A model generated the notes under the pieces. That model was given only the letters and a program-made list of their open reading frames with translations, ran no database searches and was not told the DNA's origin. From positions 1 through 64,000 of the forward strand of contig JBPYFJ010000041.1 of the NCBI GenBank assembly GCA_051985675.1: DNA of 64,000 bases. Reading direction: 5' to 3'. Shown in pieces: positions 41,614 through 49,901 of this stretch. How positions within the stretch are numbered: position 1 is the first letter of the stretch; every line of letters starts with the position of its first letter. Made by a program: the position numbers and the translations under genes. Source of the stretch: JAFAXD01 sp051985675 (GTDB taxonomy: Bacteria; Pseudomonadota; Alphaproteobacteria; Rhizobiales; Xanthobacteraceae).

Positions 41614-43082
41614 CCGACCCCGGCGGCCGCATCTTCTTTTCCAGCAGGGGCCGCTCGCTCGAAGGCGACGACGAGATCCGCCTGCTCAGCGTCGGCGTCG
41701 ACATCGGCTCGTCCACGTCGCACCTGGTGTTTTCACGCATCGTGCTGGAGCGGCTTGACGCCCGCTACGTGGTGAGCGAGCGCGAAGTCTTTCACCAATC
41801 CGACATCCTGCTCACGCCCTATGCGGGCGAGGATGCGATCGATGCGCAGGCGCTCGGCGCGTTCATCGAGCAGACCTACCAGGACGCCAAGATCACGCCG
41901 GAAGAGATCGACACCGGCGCGCTTATTCTCACGGGTGTCGCGGTTGCGCGGCGCAATGCGCGGGCGATCGGCGAATTGTTCGCGCGCGAGGCCGGCAAGC
42001 TCGTGGCGGTCAGTGCTGGCGATAGCCTCGAAAGCGTCATGGCGGCGTATGGCTCCGGCGCAGTCGCGCGCTCGATCCGCGACGGTGCGGCGGTGATGAA
42101 TGTCGACGTCGGCGGCGGCACCTCGAAGATCGCGGTCTGCGCGCAAGGCCGGGTCGCGGCCGTGACGGCGCTCGACGTCGGGGCCCGGCTGATCTGCGTC
42201 GACCGCGACGGAACCATTCGACGCCTCGAGCCGGCCGGGCAACGGCTTGGCGCCGAAATCGGGCTCGCCCTCGCGCCGGGCGCAAGGCTTGCGGACGGCG
42301 ACGCGCGCAGATTGGCGGGCAAGTTGGCGAATGGCCTGTTCGAGGCTATGCGCGGCGGATCACCGGCGGTCGCAGGCCGTTCGCTGATGCGGCTCGATCC
42401 GCTGCGCTGGCGCGGGCCGGTCGGCGCGCTGACATTCTCCGGCGGCGTTTCCGAATTCGTCTACGGACGCGCGTCCAACGCGTTTGACGATCTGGGCCCC
42501 GCCCTCGCGGACGAAATCCGTACGCGTGTCGCCGGCTTCGGCGCGCCGCTGGTCGAGCCGGCCGAACACATCAGGGCGACCGTGATCGGCGCCGCGCAGT
42601 ACACCACGCAGGTCTCGGGCAGCACGATCTTCGTGTCGCCGCTCGATGCGCTGCCGTTGCGCAACATTCCGGTGATCGCGCCAAAATTCACGTTCGACCA
42701 GGAGATCGATGCCAACGAGGTGGCAAGGGCGATCCGCACGTCGGCCGCCCAGCTCGAGCTGACCGGCATCATCGCGGTGTTCGTGCCGTGGCGCGGCTCC
42801 GCCACCTTCGCCCGGCTGGACGCGTTCTGCCGCGGGGTGAGGGACGGTCTTGCCAGCGTGGCGGCGAATGCCCCGATCGTGCTTGCAGGCGACAGCGACG
42901 TCGGCGGCCTTATCGGCGTGCATCTGTGCGAAGAGCTGAAGGTCGACCGGCCGGTGATCTCGATCGACGGACTCGAGCTCGCCGACTTCGACTACGTCGA
43001 CATCGGCGCCCTGTTGGAAAACTCGGGCGCCGTGCCGGTCGTCATCAAATCGTTGGTGTTTCCGGGCGGCTCGCCGGCCTGA
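41610..43082 (+). CDS. EutA-like ASKHA-fold reactivase ATPase
   Basis: A 490-residue protein of the EutA family (reactivating factor of ethanolamine ammonia-lyase). The N-terminal ATPase part shows LLSVGVDIGSSTSHLVFSRI (phosphate-1 loop), a GAVMNVDVGGGTSKIAVCAQG phosphate-2 loop (about 165), and LTFSGGVSEFVYG, the adenosine-binding glycine motif of the ASKHA fold (about 275). EutA exchanges damaged cobalamin from EutBC using ATP. Neither EutB nor EutC is in the window; instead it is coupled by ATGA overlap to a bicupin and lies in a Rieske oxygenase operon. Its C-terminal half (about 300-490) is a globular domain with no clear motif. The 3' end overlaps the MarR gene by 38 bp (convergent). 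Confidence 0.88.
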   Translation: MTDPGGRIFFSSRGRSLEGDDEIRLLSVGVDIGSSTSHLVFSRIVLERLDARYVVSEREVFHQSDILLTPYAGEDAIDAQALGAFIEQTYQDAKITPEEIDTGALILTGVAVARRNARAIGELFAREAGKLVAVSAGDSLESVMAAYGSGAVARSIRDGAAVMNVDVGGGTSKIAVCAQGRVAAVTALDVGARLICVDRDGTIRRLEPAGQRLGAEIGLALAPGARLADGDARRLAGKLANGLFEAMRGGSPAVAGRSLMRLDPLRWRGPVGALTFSGGVSEFVYGRASNAFDDLGPALADEIRTRVAGFGAPLVEPAEHIRATVIGAAQYTTQVSGSTIFVSPLDALPLRNIPVIAPKFTFDQEIDANEVARAIRTSAAQLELTGIIAVFVPWRGSATFARLDAFCRGVRDGLASVAANAPIVLAGDSDVGGLIGVHLCEELKVDRPVISIDGLELADFDYVDIGALLENSGAVPVVIKSLVFPGGSPA

Positions 43083-43575
43083 TCCCCGTGTCCGGGCCGC
43101 CCGTTCGATCGCTGACCGTCATCGGCTCGGCGTCGATCAGGTTGCGGTACATGCGCCGCAGCGCCCGCCGCAGCACGGCGTTTTCCTGCTTCGACAATCC
43201 GGCGCTGGCGATCTCCTCATAGCGCCGGCCCAGCGGAATCAGGCGATCCACAAGGCGGCGGCCGCGGTCGCTCAGCGCGACCGCGATTTCGCGACCGCTG
43301 GTCTTGGAAGGAGCGCGCACCACGAGCCCCATGCGCACCAGCCGCGTGACAATCCGCGACAGGGTCGAAACCTCGATGCTGGTCAGGCCGGCGAGGTCGG
43401 TGTGGCGTTGCGCCCCGTGGCTCGACAGCGCGGCGAGCACCCGCCACATCGCGATGCTCAGCCCGAACCGCGCCAGCACGTCCTCGCCGAACCGCAGTGC
43501 CATGATCGACCCGACCCGATTGATCAGGTAGGGCAGATAATCATCGAGATCGAGGCGGGCCGGTTGCTCGGGCAT
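43045..43575 (-). CDS. MarR family transcriptional regulator
   Basis: A 176-residue winged-helix regulator. A dimerisation helix comes first, then the DNA-binding domain: LAGLTSIEVSTLSRIVTRLVRMGLV as helix-turn-helix, PSKTSGREIAVALSDRGRRLV as the wing, and a second dimerisation helix. The start at ATG 43575 is chosen because the preceding Arg/Asn-rich frame is not protein-like. It is divergent from the LLM gene at 43709, and the 133-bp gap holds MarR-box-like palindromes (43620-43646). It probably controls that gene, and perhaps the oxygenase operon whose last gene it overlaps. Confidence 0.9.
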   Translation of the reverse strand: MPEQPARLDLDDYLPYLINRVGSIMALRFGEDVLARFGLSIAMWRVLAALSSHGAQRHTDLAGLTSIEVSTLSRIVTRLVRMGLVVRAPSKTSGREIAVALSDRGRRLVDRLIPLGRRYEEIASAGLSKQENAVLRRALRRMYRNLIDAEPMTVSDRTGGPDTGIRPASRPETPTI

Positions 43576-43619
43576 GGTGCATATTGGCGTTGCAACCCCA
43601 TCGCAATAAACCAAGAAAA

Positions 43620-43646
43620 TTGCATTTACAACAGTTGCGTTTGCAA
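43620..43646. promoter_or_regulatory. Putative MarR operators, TTGC-N4-GCAA palindromes
   Basis: TTGCATTTACAA (43620-43631) and TTGCGTTTGCAA (43635-43646) are tandem, spaced 15 bp, and the second is a perfect 12-bp palindrome with TTGC and GCAA arms as in MarR-family operators. A third, GTTGCAAC (43589-43596), lies nearer the MarR start. They sit between the divergent MarR and LLM genes and could repress both. Confidence 0.7.
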
Positions 43647-43708
43647 ATAAGCTATTCTCCAGAGGCCGGACAACGCCGCAGCGGCGCCGCGCCTCGCGGG
43701 AGGACATC

Positions 43709-44782
43709 ATGGAGTTCGGATACTTCACGCTCAGCGACAATCACTACGAAAACAACACGCGTTCGCCCAACACCTTCGTCCAGAACATCACCGACGAAGC
43801 GCTCTACGCCGACAAGCTCGGCATGCATTCAGCCTGGATCGGCGAGCATCATTTCAATTCGCTCGGCGTGTTGTCATGCCCGGACCTGGTGCTGGCCTAT
43901 ATCGCGGGACGCACCACCCGCATCCGGCTGGCGCCGGCCGTGACCGTGCTGCCGCTGCACCATCCGATCCGGGTCGCCGAGCAATGGGCTTCGCTCGATC
44001 TCTTGAGCAACGGGCGCGTCGATTTCGCTGCCGGGCGCGGGTATGACCGGCGCGAGTACGAACCGTTTCATGTCAGCTTCGACGACAACCAGGGCATCTT
44101 CGACGAAGGCCTGGAGCTCGTGCGCAAGCTGTGGGAAGCGAAAGATCGCATCAGCCACGAGGGCAAACACTATCAGTTCAAGGACGTGCGGATCACGCCG
44201 AAGCCGGTGCAGAAGCCGATCCCGACCTACGTGGCCTCGTTCTCCAAGCCGTCGATCGAGCTTGCGGCGCGGCTCGGCTGCGGCCTGATCGTCGCGCCGT
44301 TCGCCGCCGCCATGAGCTTCGGCGGATTGAAGCAAGTTGCCGACCTCTACCAGGAGACCTGCGCCAAGTACGGCAAGCCCCCCGGCCGGCTGATGTGCAG
44401 CTACTTCACCCATTTCGCCGACACGCCGGAGCAGGAAGCGGCGCAGCGCGCCCGCCAGATCCGCTACTACAGGGAATGCGTCATCCCGGCATTCCCGAGC
44501 GACCCGAAAACGGCGCCGCCGAGCTATCGCTACTTCATCGGGATGGTGGAGCGGCTCCAGAACGTGAAGCCGGAGGACCTCACCGAGAATTCGGTGCTGC
44601 TCGGCAGTCCGGCCCGCATGATCGACACGCTCAAGAAGGTGGAAGCCGCCGGCTTCTCCGAGGTCATTCTGTACTTCAACGTCGGGCTCAAACCGCACGC
44701 CCAGGTCAAGGACGAGATGGACCGGTTCATGCGCGAGGTCGCGCCGGCGTTCGACGGCGCGCATAAGCAACGCGCCGCGTAG
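43709..44782 (+). CDS. LLM-class flavin-dependent monooxygenase
   Basis: A 357-residue luciferase-like enzyme. It opens MEFGYFTLSDNHYENN and has the GEHHFNSLG loop, LAPAVTVLPLHHPIRVAEQWASLDLLSNGRVDFAAGRGYDRREYEPF and a C-terminal helix. This is the classic EHHF-type luciferase-like monooxygenase active site for FMNH2. A GGGAGGA ribosome binding site precedes ATG 43709. The upstream 133-bp region carries MarR-type palindromes, so it is probably induced by the MarR ligand. Its product may feed into, or come from, the oxygenase operon next to it; the substrate is unknown. Confidence 0.92.
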   Translation: MEFGYFTLSDNHYENNTRSPNTFVQNITDEALYADKLGMHSAWIGEHHFNSLGVLSCPDLVLAYIAGRTTRIRLAPAVTVLPLHHPIRVAEQWASLDLLSNGRVDFAAGRGYDRREYEPFHVSFDDNQGIFDEGLELVRKLWEAKDRISHEGKHYQFKDVRITPKPVQKPIPTYVASFSKPSIELAARLGCGLIVAPFAAAMSFGGLKQVADLYQETCAKYGKPPGRLMCSYFTHFADTPEQEAAQRARQIRYYRECVIPAFPSDPKTAPPSYRYFIGMVERLQNVKPEDLTENSVLLGSPARMIDTLKKVEAAGFSEVILYFNVGLKPHAQVKDEMDRFMREVAPAFDGAHKQRAA

Positions 44783-44908
44783 GTCTTATGCCAATCGGGT
44801 GGTCCACGCGGCAGCGCGCGGACGCGCCCCGCAAGGCCCGCAGTTCAAATTAACGTCATCTGCTTGAGCAGCGGTTGGCTTGGCTTCGGGGCGCGCTAGC
44901 ATGCCGGC

Positions 44909-45478
44909 ATGCTGCCGCATCGCAGACACGCCCTCGCGCTGCTCGCCGGCGCCGCCGCGACCCCGGCGCTCGCGCAGGCTCCCGCCATGAACCGCATCAC
45001 GGCATTTGCATTCAGCTTCGCCGCGCTTGACGGCGGCACGATCCGGTTCGCCGACCACGCCGGCAAGCCGATCATGGTGGTGAATACGGCCTCGCTCTGC
45101 GGATACACCCCGCAATACACCGGGCTGCAGGCGATCTGGACGCAGTTCCGGAACCGCGGGTTTCTGCTCGTCGGCGTACCGTCGAACGATTTCGGCGGCC
45201 AGGAACCGGGCGGCGCGACCGAGATCGACGAGACCGCGCACCATCAGTACGGCGTGACGTTCCCGATCACCGCCAAGGCCGAGGTCAAAGGGCCAAGCGC
45301 GCACCCGTTCTACAAGTGGGCGGCGGCCGAACAGCCGGCCGATACGCCCCGCTGGAACTTCCACAAGTATCTGATTGGCCGCGACGGCCACATCGCGGCG
45401 GCGTTTGCGAGCGCGATCGAGCCGACCGACACGCGCGTGATCACGGCGATTGCGAAGGAACTCAGCGCCGGCAGCTAG
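44909..45478 (+). CDS. Glutathione peroxidase family protein, exported
   Basis: A 189-residue thiol peroxidase. A signal peptide with twin-arginine-like N-terminus (PHRRHALALLAGAAA) precedes the thioredoxin-fold domain. It has NTASLCGYTPQYTGLQ with the peroxidatic cysteine near residue 65, VGVPSNDFGGQEPG and WNFHKYLIGRDG; the Gln and Trp residues of the catalytic tetrad (GGQEPG, WNF) are present. It would reduce hydroperoxides in the periplasm using thioredoxin- or glutathione-like thiols. The start at ATG 44909 is the signal-peptide start. It is convergent with hppD, 30 bp apart. Confidence 0.9.
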   Translation: MLPHRRHALALLAGAAATPALAQAPAMNRITAFAFSFAALDGGTIRFADHAGKPIMVVNTASLCGYTPQYTGLQAIWTQFRNRGFLLVGVPSNDFGGQEPGGATEIDETAHHQYGVTFPITAKAEVKGPSAHPFYKWAAAEQPADTPRWNFHKYLIGRDGHIAAAFASAIEPTDTRVITAIAKELSAGS

Positions 45479-45508
45479 CAGAGCGGACGCGGCGACGGGC
45501 ACCGACCG

Positions 45509-46627
45509 TCAGGCCGCCGCGTCGACCTTGAGCACGCCGCGCCGAATCTGATCCTCCTCGATCGATTCGAACAGCGCCTTGAAGTTACCCTCGCCAAAGC
45601 CGTCATCGCCCTTGCGCTGGATGAACTCAAAGAAGATCGGCCCGATGGCGTTGGCGGAGAATAGCTGCAGCAGGATCTTGGTCTCGCCGCCCGCCACCAC
45701 ACCCTCGCCATCGATCAGGATTCCGAGTTCGCGCAACCGCGCCAGCGGCTCGCCGTGGCCTGGCAACCGGCTCTCGACCCGCTCGTAATAGGTCGCCGGC
45801 GGCGGGGGCATGAAGGCCAAGTCCGCGCGGCGCAGGCGCTCGATCGTCGCGTAGATGTCGCGGCAGCCGCAGGCAATGTGCTGGATACCCTCGCCCTGAT
45901 AGGCGTGCAGATATTCCTCGATCTGGCTCTTTTCGTCCGCCGACTCGTTGATCGGAATGCGGATCTTGCCGTCCGGGCTGGTGAGCGCCTTGGAGAACAG
46001 GCCGGTGAGCTTGCCTTCGATGTCGAAGTAGCGGATCTGCCGGAAGTTGAACAAGTGCTGATAGAAGTCAGCCCACACCTGCATGCGCCCGCGATGCACG
46101 TTGTGGGTCAGATGGTCGATATAGAACAGGCCGTTACCCTCAGGCGCCGGATCGGGCGCGCCGAGCCACACGAACTCGTCCGCATAGGGTGAGCCCTTCG
46201 CCCCGTAACGGTCGATCAGATAGATCAGGCTGCCGCCGATTCCCTTGAGTGCCGGCACCGGCAGGGTCTTGCGTCCCGTAATCGGGTCGGCGGCCTGCGC
46301 GCCGAGCGCGAGCGCACGACGATACGCATGGTCGGCATCGACCACCCGGAACGCCATCGACGGCGCGCACGGGCCGTGCGCGGCCACGAAGTTGACCGCG
46401 TGACTGCCCGCATCCTCGTTTACCAGATAATTCACCCCGCCCTGGCGATAGACCGTGACATTGCGGGTGCGATGGCGCGCAACCGGCGCGAATCCCATCC
46501 GGGAGAACAGGTCATGCAGGCGCTGCGGCTGCGGGTGCGCGTATTCGACGAACTCAAATCCGTCGGTGCCCATCGGGTTGTCGCGCGTGATCCGGGCCGG
46601 CGGCGCATCGAATGGAAATGGTCCCAT
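45509..46627 (-). CDS. hppD: 4-hydroxyphenylpyruvate dioxygenase
   Basis: A 372-residue non-heme iron dioxygenase that turns 4-hydroxyphenylpyruvate into homogentisate in tyrosine degradation. The three iron ligands are visible: His in FYIDHLTHNVHRG (about residue 170), His in GIQHIACGCRD (about 249) and Glu in GPIFFEFIQRKGD (about 334). The C-terminal gate helix ending FGEGNFKALFESIE is present. A GGAGG ribosome binding site precedes ATG 46627; the longer open frame is rejected. It is divergent from an Lrp-type regulator, a frequent arrangement for control by aromatic amino acids. Confidence 0.95.
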   Translation of the reverse strand: MGPFPFDAPPARITRDNPMGTDGFEFVEYAHPQPQRLHDLFSRMGFAPVARHRTRNVTVYRQGGVNYLVNEDAGSHAVNFVAAHGPCAPSMAFRVVDADHAYRRALALGAQAADPITGRKTLPVPALKGIGGSLIYLIDRYGAKGSPYADEFVWLGAPDPAPEGNGLFYIDHLTHNVHRGRMQVWADFYQHLFNFRQIRYFDIEGKLTGLFSKALTSPDGKIRIPINESADEKSQIEEYLHAYQGEGIQHIACGCRDIYATIERLRRADLAFMPPPPATYYERVESRLPGHGEPLARLRELGILIDGEGVVAGGETKILLQLFSANAIGPIFFEFIQRKGDDGFGEGNFKALFESIEEDQIRRGVLKVDAAA

Positions 46628-46756
46628 GGCGATCCTCCGATTTTTCGGCCGACGCTGGTTGCGCAAACGCGAACGCCGGGCGTCCGGGCATTCGGCCGGA
46701 CGAGAGGGAGAATCGCGCGAGCGGGGCGCAATGGGCGTGCAAAATGCGCGGGAATT

Positions 46757-46777
46757 CGATCCTTCATGCACGGATCG
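46757..46777. promoter_or_regulatory. Palindromic operator candidate between hppD and lrp-type gene
   Basis: CGATCC (46757-46762) and GGATCG (46772-46777) form a dyad with a 9-bp centre (TTCATGCAC), overlapping the promoter region of the regulator: TATAGT at 46780-46785 resembles a -10 hexamer and the ATG at 46797 is only 11 bp after it, so the regulator mRNA may have a very short or no leader. Lrp/AsnC proteins bind imperfect palindromes of about this size. Confidence 0.5.
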
Positions 46778-46796
46778 TGTATAGTGCGTGCCGCCC

Positions 46797-47276
46797 ATGC
46801 AAACGATCGAACTCGACGAATTCGACCTGCGCCTGCTCGGCGCACTACAAGCCGACGGCCGCCTGACCAATCAGGAACTTGCCGACAAGGTCGGCCTGTC
46901 GGCGTCGCAGTGCTCGCGCCGCCGGTCACGGCTCGAGGAGAGCGGCATCATCCGCGGCTATCACGCCGACCTCTCGCCGGAGTCGCTCGGGTTCGGCGTG
47001 CTGGTGTTCGTGCATGTCACGCTCTCGGCGCACTCGCCCGACAACTCCAAGCGGTTTCGCGAGCTGGTCGCGCGCTCCGACGACATTCAGGAGGCGTACT
47101 CGCTCACCGGCGAGACCGACTATCTGCTCAAGATGGTCCTGCCCGATCTCAAAAGCCTCGCCGCCACCGTGAACGAGCGGCTGCTCGCGCACGACACGGT
47201 TGCGCACGTGCGCTCCTCGGTCGTGCTCGACCGGCTCAAGGAAACCGCGCGGCTGCCGCTGAAGCGGGCGCGCTAG
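46797..47276 (+). CDS. Lrp/AsnC family transcriptional regulator
   Basis: A 159-residue regulator. The N-terminal helix-turn-helix (residues 1-55) reads FDLRLLGALQADGRLTNQELADKVGLSASQCSRR, close to Lrp. The ligand-binding RAM domain (70-150) has VLVFVHVTLS, the glycine-rich SLTGETDYLLKMVLPD and the final VAHVRSSVVL strand. It would sense an amino acid or aromatic acid. It is divergent from hppD and probably regulates it, as for PhhR/HpdR-like arrangements. ATG 46797 is preferred; an in-frame GTG at 46788 is possible. Confidence 0.9.
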   Translation: MQTIELDEFDLRLLGALQADGRLTNQELADKVGLSASQCSRRRSRLEESGIIRGYHADLSPESLGFGVLVFVHVTLSAHSPDNSKRFRELVARSDDIQEAYSLTGETDYLLKMVLPDLKSLAATVNERLLAHDTVAHVRSSVVLDRLKETARLPLKRAR

Positions 47277-47296
47277 GGCGTGTCTTTTGCGGGCTC

Positions 47297-47324
47297 AAAC
47301 AAAAGCGCTGAGAACGCTCAGCGC
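47297..47324 (-). terminator. Intrinsic terminator of the Liv operon
   Basis: On the minus strand, GCGCTGAG CGTT CTCAGCGC (8-bp perfect stem, 47305-47324, tetraloop) is followed by TTTTGTTT. It overlaps the livF stop codon by three bases. It marks the end of the monooxygenase-VOC-Liv transcription unit. Confidence 0.85.
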
Positions 47325-48097
47325 CCGAGGATCGCCCGGCGCTGGGCACGGATGCGTTGCTCGATGGCGCGGGCACTGCCGCTCTCGCCGCCGAGGTAGG
47401 CGTCCTGCACGGCCGGATTGCGCAGCAATGCGGCGGCATCGCCTTCAACGCTGATCCGACCGTTTTCAAGCACATAGCCGCGGTCGGCGATATCGAGCGC
47501 GGCGCGCGCGTTCTGCTCCACCACCAAGACGGTGCCGCCGGCAGCCCGCAGCGCGACGATCTGGGCCATGATGCGTTCAACCACCAGCGGCGCGAGGCCG
47601 AGCGAAGGCTCGTCGAGCAGGAGGAGCCGCGGACGCGACATCATGGCGCGCGCGATCGCCAGCATCTGCTGCTCGCCGCCGCTGAGCGTCTGCGCCGCTT
47701 GGCGGCGGCGCTCCTGCAGAATCGGGAACTGCCGGAACTGCTCGACCTGCGCTTGCTCGACCGTTGCGCGATCCGTGTGCACGTAGGCGCCGAGCCGCAG
47801 ATTGTCGTCAACCGTCATCGCTCCGAACAGCTGGCGGCGTTCCGGCACCTGGGCAACGCCCGCGCGCACGATCGCGGACGTCGGCAGACCCGAGATCATG
47901 CGACCGTCAAACCGGATGTTGCCGCCCGCAACCGCCACCAGGCCCATGACGGTGTTGAGCAGCGTGCTCTTGCCGGCCCCGTTCGCGCCGATCAGCGCGA
48001 CGATCTCGCCGCTGCGCACAGTCAGCGACACCTCGCGCAGCACCGGGAGGCGGCCGTAGCCGCTGGTGACGCGATCAAGCTCCAGCAACGCGCTCAT
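47318..48097 (-). CDS. livF: Branched-chain amino acid / aromatic acid ABC transporter ATPase LivF
   Basis: A 259-residue ATPase of the hydrophobic amino acid transporter family. Walker A is GANGAGKST (about residue 38); then AQVPERRQLFGAMTVDDNL, the signature LSGGEQQMLAIARAM, Walker B LLLLDEPSLGLAP and the switch histidine replaced by glutamine in VVEQNARAALDIADR, all classic LivF. A short C-terminal extension (GGESGSARAIEQRIRAQRR) is not usual. It overlaps the livMG gene by 23 bp and is last in the operon. The operon begins with aromatic monooxygenase and VOC genes, so the transporter probably takes up the aromatic substrate rather than leucine. Confidence 0.93.
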   Translation of the reverse strand: MSALLELDRVTSGYGRLPVLREVSLTVRSGEIVALIGANGAGKSTLLNTVMGLVAVAGGNIRFDGRMISGLPTSAIVRAGVAQVPERRQLFGAMTVDDNLRLGAYVHTDRATVEQAQVEQFRQFPILQERRRQAAQTLSGGEQQMLAIARAMMSRPRLLLLDEPSLGLAPLVVERIMAQIVALRAAGGTVLVVEQNARAALDIADRGYVLENGRISVEGDAAALLRNPAVQDAYLGGESGSARAIEQRIRAQRRAILGR

Positions 48098-49901
48098 GGG
48101 TCTCCGTGTGGGGGTCGTGTCCCAGATAGGCTGCGATCACCTGCGGGTCGGCCCGCACCCGATCGGTCGGGCCGTCGGCGATCTTGACGCCGTGATGCAT
48201 CACCACGACGCTGTCGGCGAGCCCCATCACCAGCCGCATGTCGTGCTCGACCAGAAGCACGGTGATGCCGAGCGCGCAGATGCGCAGGATGAGCTCGGCC
48301 AGGCGCTCGGTCTCGGTGTCGTTGAGCCCGGACGCGGGCTCGTCCATCAGCAGGAGCGTCGGCTCGAGCGCTAGCGCGCGCGCGACCTCGACCAGCCGCT
48401 GGTGGCCGAACGGCAGCACGCTCGGACGCACGTCCTCGGCCCCGCGCAAGCCGACGAACGCCAGCGCAGCGCGCGCCGCGCGTTGTGCGTCCGCCTCCTC
48501 GCGCGGCACCTTCGGCAGCCGCGCCGAGATACCGGGCAGCCCCGCCGTCATCAGGCGGTGGCGGCCGCACATCACGTTCTCCAGCACGGTCATGTTGTCG
48601 AACAGCTGCAGGTTCTGGAACGTGCGCCCGATCCCGCGCAACGCGATCTCGTCCGGCATCAGAGTCTCGATCGGTTCCCCCCGGAACCGGACCGTGCCAG
48701 CGTCGAGCGGCTGATAACCGCCGATCAGGTTGAACAGCGTAGTCTTGCCGGCGCCATTCGGTCCGATCAGCGCCGTGATCGACCCCGCTGCCACCGTGAA
48801 GCTCACGTCGCTCACCGCGCGCAGGCTGCCGAACGCGCGCGCAGCGCCGCGCACCTCGAGCAGCGCGCCACCGGGCGACGGCGCGCTCGTCAGCGCGGCA
48901 AGCGCCGACGGGTCGGGCGTGACCGAGATCGTCCCGGCTCGCCCGCCGCGGCCGACCACGCGATCGAACAGCGCGCTCAGCGCACCCGCGAGGCCGGCCG
49001 GAAACGCAATCAGCACGACCACGGTCAGCGCACCCATGATCACCGATTCCCAGAGCGGCAACGCGAGACTGCGCAAGAGTTCGCGCAGCCCGGTGATGAC
49101 GGTCGCGCCGAGCGCGCCGCCCCAGACCGACGTCAACCCGCCGATGATCACGCCGGTGAGCAGGTTCAGGCTGTAGGCAAAGCCGTAGACGTTGGGGTCC
49201 ATGGCGCGCAGATAGTGGGCGCCGAGGCTCCCGGCCGCGCTCGCCATGCCGGCGCTGACCACGAACATCTGCACCTTGTATTTGATCGCGTCGATGCCGA
49301 CCGAGCCGGCTGCCATCTCGCTCGCCGCAATGGCCTTCAAGGCACGCCCGATGCGCGAACGGTCGATGTTTAGGCCGATTGCGACGCACGTGAACGCAAT
49401 CGCCCACACCGCGTAGTAGAACGCCGTGTCGTTGGTGAGCGAGATCCCGAAGACCGAGAACTTGGGGACCCCCTGGGTCCCGAGCGCGCCGCCGGCGAAA
49501 TCCGACTCGATCGCCAGCACGATGAAGATGAACTGCATCGCGAGCGACGCCATCGCGAGCACGAAGCCGCGCAGCTTCATGATCGGCCAGCCGATCACCC
49601 AGGCGATCGCCATTGAGAGCACGATACCGGCGAGCAGCGCCACGAACGGATCGATGTGATAGCGCGTGCTCAGGATCGCGTTGACGTAACCGCCGACCAT
49701 GAGAAAGCCGGCCTGCCCGAACGCAAGCTGATGCGCGTAGCCGATCAGCAGCACGAACCCGACGGTGCCGGCCGCCATGGCGCCGGCGATGATCCCGACG
49801 CCCACCGGATAGTTGCCCGGGTAGATCAATGGATAAACGATCACCGGGATCGCGAATCCAGCCAGCGCCAGGGTCCGTTTCAGGCGCGCGCGATCGGTCA
49901 T
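48075..49901 (-). CDS. LivM-LivG fusion: Liv ABC transporter permease joined to ATPase
   Basis: A 608-residue fusion. Residues 1-310 are a LivM permease: about nine transmembrane helices, LIGYAHQLAFGQAGFLMVGGYVN, then the LKAIAASEMAAGSVGID coupling loop. After a linker rich in Pro, Ala and Ser (about 315-345) comes a LivG ATPase: Walker A GPNGAGKTT, GIGRTFQNLQLFDNMTVLENVM, a signature in which the usual LSGGQQ is replaced by LPFGHQRLVEVARAL, and Walker B LLLMDEPASGLN. The permease-to-ATPase join enforces one-to-one stoichiometry with LivF as the partner ATPase. The start overlaps the livH stop by one base. Confidence 0.92.
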   Translation of the reverse strand: MTDRARLKRTLALAGFAIPVIVYPLIYPGNYPVGVGIIAGAMAAGTVGFVLLIGYAHQLAFGQAGFLMVGGYVNAILSTRYHIDPFVALLAGIVLSMAIAWVIGWPIMKLRGFVLAMASLAMQFIFIVLAIESDFAGGALGTQGVPKFSVFGISLTNDTAFYYAVWAIAFTCVAIGLNIDRSRIGRALKAIAASEMAAGSVGIDAIKYKVQMFVVSAGMASAAGSLGAHYLRAMDPNVYGFAYSLNLLTGVIIGGLTSVWGGALGATVITGLRELLRSLALPLWESVIMGALTVVVLIAFPAGLAGALSALFDRVVGRGGRAGTISVTPDPSALAALTSAPSPGGALLEVRGAARAFGSLRAVSDVSFTVAAGSITALIGPNGAGKTTLFNLIGGYQPLDAGTVRFRGEPIETLMPDEIALRGIGRTFQNLQLFDNMTVLENVMCGRHRLMTAGLPGISARLPKVPREEADAQRAARAALAFVGLRGAEDVRPSVLPFGHQRLVEVARALALEPTLLLMDEPASGLNDTETERLAELILRICALGITVLLVEHDMRLVMGLADSVVVMHHGVKIADGPTDRVRADPQVIAAYLGHDPHTETHERVAGA

